From the IMG/VR virus record IMGVR_UViG_3300025671_000154, positions 1 through 41,335 of that record: a DNA stretch of 41,335 bases. One strand, written 5' to 3'. The DNA comes from a virus. The notes beneath the pieces were generated by a model. That model had not been told where the DNA came from and searched no databases. It saw nothing but the letters and a program-made list of their open reading frames with translations. Below, in pieces: positions 31,607 to 39,071 of the stretch; positions within the stretch are counted from its first letter, which is position 1; every line of letters starts with the position of its first letter. The translations under genes and the position numbers were made by a program.

Positions 31607-31634
31607 ATTATACTCGTTTTTTTAAAAATGTCAA
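31607..31634 (-). promoter_or_regulatory. Consensus sigma70 promoter inside the late operon
   Basis: On the - strand, TTGACA (31634-31629), a 16-base spacer and TATAAT (31612-31607) match both consensus hexamers perfectly. It lies in the gap between the 505-aa fibre gene and the 109-aa gene. It would give a leader of about 20 bases with AAGGAGA before the ATG at 31581, and would drive the adhesin block and genes beyond. Confidence 0.75.
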
Positions 31635-31636
31635 CA

Positions 31637-33154
31637 TTAAAGTGCAATCGCCATAGCTACAGCAAAACCTGCACTAGCAGCACTATCTATTTGTGTTTGT
31701 ATAGCAGATGTTACACCAGATAAATAGCCTAATTCTGTATCTGTTACAGTTGATACAGCTACTTTTCCAGAACCATTAGCTATTAAAGCTCTAGATGCTG
31801 TTAAATCTGATGAAGTAATAGTTGTTGCAGCACCAGTAATTGTATCTTCTTTAGCATTTATTTGTGTTTGAATAGCAGATGTTACACCATTTAAGTATCC
31901 AAATTCTGTATTTGATATTGACCCATCATGAATTTTAGTTGCATCAATTGCAGCACTAGCATTAATATCTGCATTAACAATAACACCAGATCCAATAGCA
32001 GCAACACCTGTATCTGCAATAGTAATATCTCCAGATACTACATTATCAATCCATTTAGATGTACCTGTATCATAAAATAATAATGATCCATCTGCAGGAG
32101 TTGTAATATTAACATCTGTTAATTCTGATAATTCATTAGCTGTTGCAACTTGAGTATCTACATAATCTTTTACAGCTGCACTTGTAGGTAAAGTTGTATC
32201 ATTATCATTTGAACTAATACCTTCTGATTCAAGTATAATTGCTGATCCAGCAAAGTCTGCTACTTCTAAATTTGTAATACTATTTCCAGTACCATTAGCA
32301 TCAATAGTTTTATTAGTTAAAGTATCTGTAGTTGCTCTACCAACTAATGTATCTGTAGATGTAGGTAATGTAATTGTACCAGTATTTGAAATTGTAGATA
32401 TAACTGGTGCAGTTAAAGTTTTATTTGTTAAAGTTTGAGCTGTTGATAAATCAACTGTAGTTCCTGTATCTATGCTTAAAGTTACATCACCAGTTGTACC
32501 TCCACCTGATAAACCTGTACCAGCATTAACTGCAGTAATATCTCCTACAGGTATTGTAGCAACTTGAGTATCAACATATGCTTTAATAGATTGTTGAGTA
32601 GCTAATGCAGTTGCACTATCAGATGACATTGTATCTTCATCTAATATCGCTGTAACTGTTGCACCTGATGCTAAAGCTAAACTTGTATTTGCAGTTAATG
32701 TAGTAAATGTACCAGCAGCAGGAGTTGTACCCCCAATAACTGCATCTACTGTACCTGCATTAATATCAGCAGTATCTGCTACTAAGCTATCAATATTAGC
32801 AGTACCATCAATATATAAATTTTTAAATTCTAAACTAGCTGTACCTAAATCAATATCATTATCTGTTATAGGTACAATAGCACCATCTTCTATTCTTAAT
32901 TGTTGTACAGATGAAGAAGATACATTTACATAAAATTCTAAATGGTTATTAGAAGTATCTAATAAAATTCTATTATATGCATTGCTATCTCTTAATACAG
33001 ATACAGGCCCACCATCACCCGCAGTACCATCATGCGTGTGTCCTGTGCTTGCATTAAAGGCAGATATTAATTGATTAAATTCATCATTAGTATCTGCTGC
33101 TGCAATAACGTCACCTGTTGTATAAGTTGACTGTCGTGTTGAGTATCCTGCCAT
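31637..33154 (-). CDS. Tail fibre protein, 505 aa, repeat-rich
   Basis: The N terminus (about 1-60, with F-N-Q-L-I-S-A-F-N and G-H-T-H-D-G-T) is the common fibre attachment type. Next are shaft repeats: D-I-D-L-G-T-A-S-L-E-F-K-N-L-Y-I, two K-x-Y-V-D-T-Q-V-A-T copies, T-L-T-N-K-T repeats and two copies of G-Y-L-x-G-V-T-S-A-I-Q-T-Q-I near the C terminus. It has no folded enzymatic head and ends A-V-A-M-A-I-A-L. It is probably the main tail fibre shaft, linking virion to receptor-binding subunits. Confidence 0.75.
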   Translation of the reverse strand: MAGYSTRQSTYTTGDVIAAADTNDEFNQLISAFNASTGHTHDGTAGDGGPVSVLRDSNAYNRILLDTSNNHLEFYVNVSSSSVQQLRIEDGAIVPITDNDIDLGTASLEFKNLYIDGTANIDSLVADTADINAGTVDAVIGGTTPAAGTFTTLTANTSLALASGATVTAILDEDTMSSDSATALATQQSIKAYVDTQVATIPVGDITAVNAGTGLSGGGTTGDVTLSIDTGTTVDLSTAQTLTNKTLTAPVISTISNTGTITLPTSTDTLVGRATTDTLTNKTIDANGTGNSITNLEVADFAGSAIILESEGISSNDNDTTLPTSAAVKDYVDTQVATANELSELTDVNITTPADGSLLFYDTGTSKWIDNVVSGDITIADTGVAAIGSGVIVNADINASAAIDATKIHDGSISNTEFGYLNGVTSAIQTQINAKEDTITGAATTITSSDLTASRALIANGSGKVAVSTVTDTELGYLSGVTSAIQTQIDSAASAGFAVAMAIAL

Positions 33155-33155
33155 T

Positions 33156-34706
33156 TTATCTTCTTCCTCCTGGAGTAAATTCTAATTGAAATCCTTTAAC
33201 TGAAAATGAGTCTGCTTGGTTTCTATCATCTATTTTTAAAGCGACTGCAAATCCAGAGCCTTCTACTGTTTGTCTTATAAGTGGTGTTCCTGATGCACCA
33301 TATAAACCACTACCATATAATGCTGTACCATATAATGCAGCACCCCCTGCAGATTGAATACTTATTGCGTTTGGTTGTGGGGTATTTGAGTCATCATAAT
33401 TATATCTTACAGCTAACTCAGCATCAACGGTTGTACCTTCTCCTTCATAGTTTAGATTAACCCTTTGCATATATTTTCTTAAACCAGGATCACCCATAAC
33501 CATATCTGGAGATCTATAAGTAGCTACAATTGTATTATTTGCAGTTCCATTAGCAAATGTATTACCTACTTCCATTTTATAAATATAACCATCATAGCCA
33601 CCAAATACTTGAGTTTCTACTGCACTTATAAAATCTGAATCTGTACATGATGGTTTAATACCAATCATATCTGAAAACTCAAAACCAATTTGTCCTGTAT
33701 TAACATTTGCTTTTAATACACCAATAACTCCTTTTGCTGAACCTTGTGCTCCTGCAGTTGTTGGATAAAACAATCTGTATTGAGATTTATCTCTAATAAC
33801 TAATGATGATACTCTATCTAAAGTTATCTCATCAATTCTAGCTTGTATTTGTCTAGAAATAGAACCTAGTTCAACGTCACCAATTCTAGCTGTACCAGCA
33901 ATAGTTCTTAATCCATCTGGTGCTAAAAATATAACATCACCACCAATCTCTTGAATACTACCACCATCTCTGCAACCAATATTTCTAGTTACTTCTTGTA
34001 CTGCAAAATCAGCAGAAGAAGAACCTAATAATTTATAAATTCTATCTTCACAAAATATAAATAATTCATTTCTAAATACTCTTAATCCTACAACATTAGA
34101 GTCAACTTTAAATGAACCTGCACCATCAGCAGTAGTAAAATCATCTTCTGCAAAAGGTGCACTAAATAAAACTTCTTGTGGATTAGTAGCACCAGCATAA
34201 AACATATGGTTTTGAAATGCTTTTACAAACTTAGGATTTGTAGGTGCAGTTCCACCATCTGTTGCGTTTATAGGATCTACAGTCCAACTAGTATCTATTG
34301 TTTGTGCAGCTGAATGTCCTGTAGCAATTATAACTTTGTCTGTTCCATTAAAGTTATATTTTTCAAAATCATATGTTCTAGTTGATGTACCTAAACCTGT
34401 AGCAATTGTAGTCCAACTTCCAGATGTTGTACCATAGTGAATATCACCACCCATTGCTACAATAACTTGATCGTTAAATATAATTGAACAATCTACAATA
34501 GTATTTGAATTACTTGAGCCTGTAGGTATAATTGTTGAATTAAATAATGCTGTACCATTTACTCTTCTATAGCCACCTTTAATATCTGGTTCAAAATTAC
34601 GTAATATAAGTGCTTCACCTGGGGCCATTGAAAAAACATCTTTGTTTAATACTAGACCTCCTGCACAACTAACTACGTATGGGGATATTAAATCAGTAGC
34701 TGGCAT
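33156..34706 (-). CDS. Tail nozzle / tail tubular protein B-like
   Basis: The 516-aa product is rich in beta strands in propeller-like repeats, e.g. C-S-I-I-F-N-D-Q-V-I-V-A-M-G-G, K-V-I-I-A-T-G, N-H-M-F-Y-A-G and L-F-I-F-C-E-D-R-I-Y-K-L. The G-L-V-L-N-K-D N terminus with F-E-P-D-I-K-G-G-Y-R-R matches nozzle and stabilisation proteins of marine podoviruses (T7 gp12 / P22 gp10 role). It would cap the adaptor ring and carry the fibres. The gene order after the adaptor supports this. Confidence 0.75.
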   Translation of the reverse strand: MPATDLISPYVVSCAGGLVLNKDVFSMAPGEALILRNFEPDIKGGYRRVNGTALFNSTIIPTGSSNSNTIVDCSIIFNDQVIVAMGGDIHYGTTSGSWTTIATGLGTSTRTYDFEKYNFNGTDKVIIATGHSAAQTIDTSWTVDPINATDGGTAPTNPKFVKAFQNHMFYAGATNPQEVLFSAPFAEDDFTTADGAGSFKVDSNVVGLRVFRNELFIFCEDRIYKLLGSSSADFAVQEVTRNIGCRDGGSIQEIGGDVIFLAPDGLRTIAGTARIGDVELGSISRQIQARIDEITLDRVSSLVIRDKSQYRLFYPTTAGAQGSAKGVIGVLKANVNTGQIGFEFSDMIGIKPSCTDSDFISAVETQVFGGYDGYIYKMEVGNTFANGTANNTIVATYRSPDMVMGDPGLRKYMQRVNLNYEGEGTTVDAELAVRYNYDDSNTPQPNAISIQSAGGAALYGTALYGSGLYGASGTPLIRQTVEGSGFAVALKIDDRNQADSFSVKGFQLEFTPGGRR

Positions 34707-34709
34707 TAA

Positions 34710-34958
34710 CTACCCCTGCATTTTACGTGCTTTCTCTGCTTCGTATAATTGTCTTAATTTTTCTAATTCAAAAATTGATTTGTCTGGAAATACTTCCATG
34801 ACATTATCTTTTTCAACAGCTTGTTTGTATTTGTTATAATCACTTAAACTAAACACACCACCTGCCATTTCCATATTATTATTTTTTTGCATTGCATTTT
34901 TTTTGGATTTATAATCCATATTATCTTCTGCGTATTTTGCATCATCTCTTATAGCCAT
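34710..34958 (-). CDS. Small charged protein between adaptor and nozzle genes, 82 aa
   Basis: The product is helical and highly charged, with many Lys, Glu, Asp and Met (M-Q-K-N-N-N-M-E-M-A-G-G) and a C-terminal helix E-L-E-K-L-R-Q-L-Y-E-A-E-K-A-R. I recall comparable small proteins between tail genes in marine podoviruses. The position suggests a tail assembly factor; no motif proves it. Confidence 0.6.
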   Translation of the reverse strand: MAIRDDAKYAEDNMDYKSKKNAMQKNNNMEMAGGVFSLSDYNKYKQAVEKDNVMEVFPDKSIFELEKLRQLYEAEKARKMQG

Positions 34959-34966
34959 AATATCTC

Positions 34967-36055
34967 CTATACTATTTGTACTCTAGTTCCTTGGTTAATT
35001 CTTGAGTCTCTCATATACTCTTGTCTTGAAGAGTAATCTACTCTTAATAATCTTAATTTTCTTTGATAATCTCTTTCTGCCATAGATGCATGTTGAGCAT
35101 CAGACCTTAACATATAAGTATAATATTTAGATCTATCTATTACTAGTGGTGCAAATCTATCTGGTAATGACATAGTATCTGTATATGTAGATAAATCTGT
35201 ATGAGTTATAAAATAATCATACTCAATAGTATAGTCATCTTTATCTGGTATTGGGCTTAATCCAAAGTATCCATAGTCTGGTTTTCTGTATACAAATTCT
35301 GGAGTAGCATATACACCATCATCATTTTTAGAATCTCTTTCTTTAAAAGACTGTAACCAATTATCATATGAAATATATTTTAACTTTCTAGGAGTTATAT
35401 CTTGTCTTGATACTCTTACATAATCTACAGTAAAATCTCCAGATGTAGATAAATGTACATAGCTAGTTATACCTGTAGCAGTAAATGTAGATTCAAATAT
35501 TTTACCTTTGCCATAATCATCTACAGTTAAAGTAGCATTTAAATTATCTGTTCCACCTGCAGAAGTTCCAACTTTAATTGCTAAAGTATCTCCATCAGCA
35601 TTAGTATCAAATGCTCTTATTTGAATTTTATATTGTTTATTTACTATTGTAGATATAGCTTGATAAGAAGATGCATTACTTAAACTTAATCTACCATTTC
35701 CTAAACTTGAATGTGCAGGAGAACCTGTATCTGTTGTCCAGTTATCTATTGTTGTAGCAAATTCACCGTTAGTAATTAATTCACTAGGTTTTAAGAAAAA
35801 AGAATCCCAATCTACTTTTCTCATATCTGACTCTAACGAATACTCTTGAGTTCCTGTATTTGTAGTTTTAGTAGTAGTACTATGCAGTAATGGTATTTCA
35901 CCAGATTCATTATAAATATCATGAATTGATTTATTTACAAAATCTTTTACTGCAGTTTGTATACCTCTACTAGAACTAAAATTAGCTGAAGTTAATTCAG
36001 TTTCATTTAATTCTCTAAGAGTTCTATTAGTTAAAGTTAAATATGTTGTAGCCAA
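34967..36055 (-). CDS. Head-tail adaptor (tail tubular protein A-like) with inserted sugar-binding-like domain
   Basis: The outer parts look like a podovirus adaptor: residues 1-91 (L-T-L-T-N-R-T-L-R-E-L-N-E, then D-F-V-N-K-S-I-H-D-I-Y) and 219-362 (L-K-Y-I-S-Y-D-N-W-L, L-S-P-I-P-D, and a helical end). They are interrupted at about 92-218 by a beta domain with L-I-T-N-G-E-F, I-D-N-W-T, Y-K-I-Q-I-R-A-F-D and V-D-Y-V-R-V. That pattern is typical of galactose-binding-like or CBM-like modules. The protein should form the ring under the portal. Confidence 0.7.
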   Translation of the reverse strand: MATTYLTLTNRTLRELNETELTSANFSSSRGIQTAVKDFVNKSIHDIYNESGEIPLLHSTTTKTTNTGTQEYSLESDMRKVDWDSFFLKPSELITNGEFATTIDNWTTDTGSPAHSSLGNGRLSLSNASSYQAISTIVNKQYKIQIRAFDTNADGDTLAIKVGTSAGGTDNLNATLTVDDYGKGKIFESTFTATGITSYVHLSTSGDFTVDYVRVSRQDITPRKLKYISYDNWLQSFKERDSKNDDGVYATPEFVYRKPDYGYFGLSPIPDKDDYTIEYDYFITHTDLSTYTDTMSLPDRFAPLVIDRSKYYTYMLRSDAQHASMAERDYQRKLRLLRVDYSSRQEYMRDSRINQGTRVQIV

Positions 36056-36078
36056 TGTATTCCCCTGTTAAATATCAA

Positions 36079-36096
36079 GGGGGGATTGCTCCCCCC
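36079..36096 (-). terminator. GC-rich hairpin after the capsid genes (no U-tract)
   Basis: GGGGGGA / TCCCCCC pairs over 7 bp with a 4-base loop, between the capsid-associated gene and the adaptor gene. No T-run follows on either strand. It could be a partial terminator or protect the 3' end of the capsid mRNA. Confidence 0.5.
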
Positions 36097-36109
36097 ATGA
36101 ATATATTTA

Positions 36110-36553
36110 TTAACTAAAAGTTACTGTTTGTGAGTCTGTGTCAGCGTCTGATCCACCTTTATCAAGTGAAATCATAGTTGCCCATACTCTAACTTTTGCA
36201 TTAATTGCACCAGTACCAACTGTGATTCTGATAGCATCAGCAGAACTGTTTGCAAAAGGTGCAGCTAAAATAGCCATTTGGCCAGCAGCAGCTACAGTTG
36301 CAGCAGCTACATATTGGTCAGCGTCTGCACTATCACCTAATGCGATTGTTCCACTGTTTCCAGCAGAGTCAGCAGTTAATACATCAACGCCTGCAGCAAG
36401 TACCATTGTGTTTGCTGGAATAGCAATAACATCAAAAGTATCAGTAGCAGCGTTAGTTGTAGAAGAGAAATCTACAACTTCTGATGCGATTCTTACAGTA
36501 TCACTAGATGCTTTGATCTGAGTGTTTGTATTTGAACTATCATAAGCAGTCAT
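36110..36553 (-). CDS. Capsid-associated (decoration-like) protein, 147 aa
   Basis: The product is Ala/Ser/Thr/Asp-rich and beta-like, with I-P-A-N-T-M-V-L-A-A-G-V-D-V-L-T and G-T-I-A-L-G-D-S-A-D-A-D-Q-Y. I recognise this pattern from proteins encoded next to major capsid genes in marine phages. AGGAGG-type signals precede it, and a stable hairpin follows. It probably decorates the head; its place 19 bases after the capsid gene supports high expression. Confidence 0.65.
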   Translation of the reverse strand: MTAYDSSNTNTQIKASSDTVRIASEVVDFSSTTNAATDTFDVIAIPANTMVLAAGVDVLTADSAGNSGTIALGDSADADQYVAAATVAAAGQMAILAAPFANSSADAIRITVGTGAINAKVRVWATMISLDKGGSDADTDSQTVTFS

Positions 36554-36572
36554 AATTTATTTCCTCCTACTA

Positions 36573-37511
36573 TTAACCGATTGTTATAACACCAGAGTAT
36601 ACAGCGTCATCTCTTAAGATTTTTCTTCCGAAAACGTGTAATCCTCTTACGATGTCAGCGAATGAATCAGGGTCTCTGATTAATTCTGTTTTTGCAATGT
36701 GGTTAGCTGTAGCTACAGCAGACATATGTCCATATAAGAATGCATATTCGTTTGCACCTGATGAACCAAATGTTTTGTTTGCAGCACTTCCGCTAGACAC
36801 AGCAATTGCGTTAGTCATGTACATGTTAAAACCAAATAACGGTTTGTCAGTAACCATACCGTTTCTGATTTGTGATACACCACCATCGTTCAAGATTGAT
36901 TGGTCTGAAAGTTTAGCACCAGCTTTTCTTAATTGTTGAAAAAAAGCAGGCGGTGCTACTAACCATCTATTTTCTTCTGGTACGTCATTCCCATCAAGAA
37001 CTGTTTTAGCAGCTGAAACTACATCTGCTAAAGTATCTGTAGCAGCATCACCATCAATTGGTGAACCATCAGTACCTGTGTTACCAGCTGATGTTGCAGC
37101 ATTGTCGTAGATGTGCTTCAACACGTTGAAGTCATAGTTTCTTTTTAATGAGTATGCACCTGAAGAGGTTGCAAGAGCTTCAAAGTTTACATGAGATTGT
37201 CTTTCTTCAATGTCATCTACTTTGAAAGCAAAGTATGAACCTTGATCAACTGTCATAGTGATTTGGTCATCAGCTAAGTCTTGTGTAGAAACAGCTGTAC
37301 CTCTTGCATAATCTGCAACAGTGATTGTAGGTTCTTTTATTATTTTAACAGTATCGCCAAAATTTTCAATTTCTCCAGCATAATCAGTGTTAGTAATGTC
37401 TTCTACCACTGATGCTCTTCTGAAGAATTTTTGAACCTTCTGACTAAAAATTTGTGGAGTGAAATTACCTGAAGGTAAGTTTCCGTATCCACCAGCACTT
37501 CCAAAAGCCAT
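36573..37511 (-). CDS. Major capsid protein
   Basis: The 312-aa product is the likely HK97-fold head subunit. Evidence is its place after the scaffold gene, the size and features such as F-F-R-R-A-S-V-V-E-D-I-T-N, the K-I-I-K-E-P-T-I-T-V-A-D-Y strand, a D-I-E-E-R-Q helix turn, R-W-L-V-A-P-P-A-F-F and the ending K-T-E-L-I-R-D-P-D-S-F-A-D-I-V-R-G-L. These resemble capsid proteins of marine podoviruses. AAGGAGGG before the ATG is the best ribosome binding site of the arm, after a short CTAAA repeat. Confidence 0.85.
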   Translation of the reverse strand: MAFGSAGGYGNLPSGNFTPQIFSQKVQKFFRRASVVEDITNTDYAGEIENFGDTVKIIKEPTITVADYARGTAVSTQDLADDQITMTVDQGSYFAFKVDDIEERQSHVNFEALATSSGAYSLKRNYDFNVLKHIYDNAATSAGNTGTDGSPIDGDAATDTLADVVSAAKTVLDGNDVPEENRWLVAPPAFFQQLRKAGAKLSDQSILNDGGVSQIRNGMVTDKPLFGFNMYMTNAIAVSSGSAANKTFGSSGANEYAFLYGHMSAVATANHIAKTELIRDPDSFADIVRGLHVFGRKILRDDAVYSGVITIG

Positions 37512-37546
37512 GGTTGTACCCTCCTTAGTTTAGTTTAGTTGATTGT

Positions 37547-38482
37547 TTAACTTTGTTCAATCCTACCTTCTAAACGAGCAAGATCAATATCCTTTTCATG
37601 TTTCTCAAATTCATGAGGTTTCATTCTAGATATTTCACTTACAGTCCAAACTTTCTTTTTAGGAATTTCAGATTCAGTACTTTTTCTAGTTTTAGAAATT
37701 GCTTTAGCAGCTTCTTTCTTAACATCCTTTTCTTCTTTCTTAGATAACGTACTAATGCCACGATCCATTTTATATAAATCAATAGCTCTAGCAGCTAACT
37801 TAGAATTGGAAGTATTTTCATACAACCAACTTTGAATAGTAGGATCTTGTAGTTGAGCCCATTCATGAAAATCATCTTTTTGACGAAGATCATTAAAGTC
37901 TGGGTGAACCTTAAGAAGTTCTACTTCAGCTTTTTCTCTAGCAATTTGTTCCTGTTGCTTTTGCAAGTTTTGATATTTTTCTTCAACATCTTTTGCTCTA
38001 GCATCAGCCTTTGTCATGGCAATTGTTTCTACCATGTCATAGACATCTGGATACTCCCTTTTCCAAGATTCTAATTCCTCTTTAGATTTAGGAGGTGTAA
38101 ATTGCTGAGTACTTGATTCTAATTGTGTCCGTAAAGAAGAAAGCTCTTCCTTATGTTTTTGAATAGTAGAATCATAGTGTCTTTTCAAATCGTCATAACG
38201 TTTTTTAAAGACACGGTCTTCAGCGTTAGCAGGGCGTTCAGCGATAGGAGTAGCCTGATTATCTGTTTGATCTGCAGTCTCTTCAGATGCATCGGTGTCC
38301 TTCTGTTCGGTTGCTGCGGTTGCTTGTTTGTCTCTTTGTTCCTGATGATATTTAGATAATTTACCTGTTAGAAACGCTTTTGTTTCTTCATCATCCTCAC
38401 CTCTATCTTTATGATATGGGTTTGCATTTGGTACACTAACTTTTTTCTCTTCAGTTTCAGAGACTCTGTTTTCTTCTTCCAT
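37547..38482 (-). CDS. Scaffolding protein
   Basis: The 311-aa product is highly charged and almost wholly helical. It has an acidic N terminus (E-E-E-N-R-V-S-E-T-E-E-K-K), a Gln/Thr/Ala-rich linker and a long coiled coil (about 80-195, e.g. E-E-K-Y-Q-N-L-Q-K-Q-Q-E-Q-I-A-R-E-K). The C-terminal part is basic and then acidic. Composition and position just before the capsid gene are those of podovirus scaffolds, which shape the procapsid and leave it during packaging. Confidence 0.8.
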   Translation of the reverse strand: MEEENRVSETEEKKVSVPNANPYHKDRGEDDEETKAFLTGKLSKYHQEQRDKQATAATEQKDTDASEETADQTDNQATPIAERPANAEDRVFKKRYDDLKRHYDSTIQKHKEELSSLRTQLESSTQQFTPPKSKEELESWKREYPDVYDMVETIAMTKADARAKDVEEKYQNLQKQQEQIAREKAEVELLKVHPDFNDLRQKDDFHEWAQLQDPTIQSWLYENTSNSKLAARAIDLYKMDRGISTLSKKEEKDVKKEAAKAISKTRKSTESEIPKKKVWTVSEISRMKPHEFEKHEKDIDLARLEGRIEQS

Positions 38483-38552
38483 TATTTTTACCTATTGGTT
38501 GAGTGCCTTATGGATAAGGGTAGCTCGATTCCATAATTTTTGTGGGCCGAAA

Positions 38553-39071
38553 TTAAACTCCTTGAGTATCTATTGATTGATAATCAATATCTCCTGCTTG
38601 TTCACTTTCGGGTGGCACAGTTTGTTGATCCATCTCTTGACTAGATGCAAGATCAGCTATAAAACTTTCTACAGCTTGAGCTTCATCTGCTCCACCATAT
38701 CTTTTAGTTGCAAATGTTTTTACAACTGAGACAGGTAGAACTACGTTCTCTTCTGCACTAGTAAATTGATCCACAAGTGGACTAAGTTCTGGTGCTAGTT
38801 TTTTAAGAACGCCTGCAACAGATGGAGCTAATACTGTATCAAGTACAACCTTATCTTCATCTGTTAGAGATTGAATTTTGTTTTGTAAATCTTCTGATGG
38901 CATTTCTTGGGGTTGAGGCTGAGGTCTTTGTGCAACTTGTTGAGGTTGAACTCTTTTAGGTTGCATAGATTCTGGAACTTTCATTCTACTCATATCGGGT
39001 GCTTGTGGAGTAAAAGGTTTTTTATCTACTAATCCAGTTGTGCTAACTTTATTCCCTGCTTCAATTGCCAT
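38553..39071 (-). CDS. Pro/Gln-rich virion-region protein, 172 aa
   Basis: Residues about 35-60 are Pro/Gln-rich (P-K-R-V-Q-P-Q-Q-V-A-Q-R-P-Q-P-Q-P-Q), followed by a helical part with L-A-P-S-V-A-G-V-L-K-K-L-A-P-E-L and an acidic end. I recall similar proteins between portal and scaffold in pelagiphage-like genomes. The start overlaps the stop of the Hint-domain gene (TAATG). A head assembly role is inferred from position. Confidence 0.6.
   Translation of the reverse strand: MAIEAGNKVSTTGLVDKKPFTPQAPDMSRMKVPESMQPKRVQPQQVAQRPQPQPQEMPSEDLQNKIQSLTDEDKVVLDTVLAPSVAGVLKKLAPELSPLVDQFTSAEENVVLPVSVVKTFATKRYGGADEAQAVESFIADLASSQEMDQQTVPPESEQAGDIDYQSIDTQGV

Noticed and set aside
38506-38519. Palindrome CCTTAT/ATAAGG between scaffold and P/Q-rich protein genes
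   Set aside because: A short stem with a 2-4 base loop and no U-tract; too weak to call a terminator or operator without conservation data.
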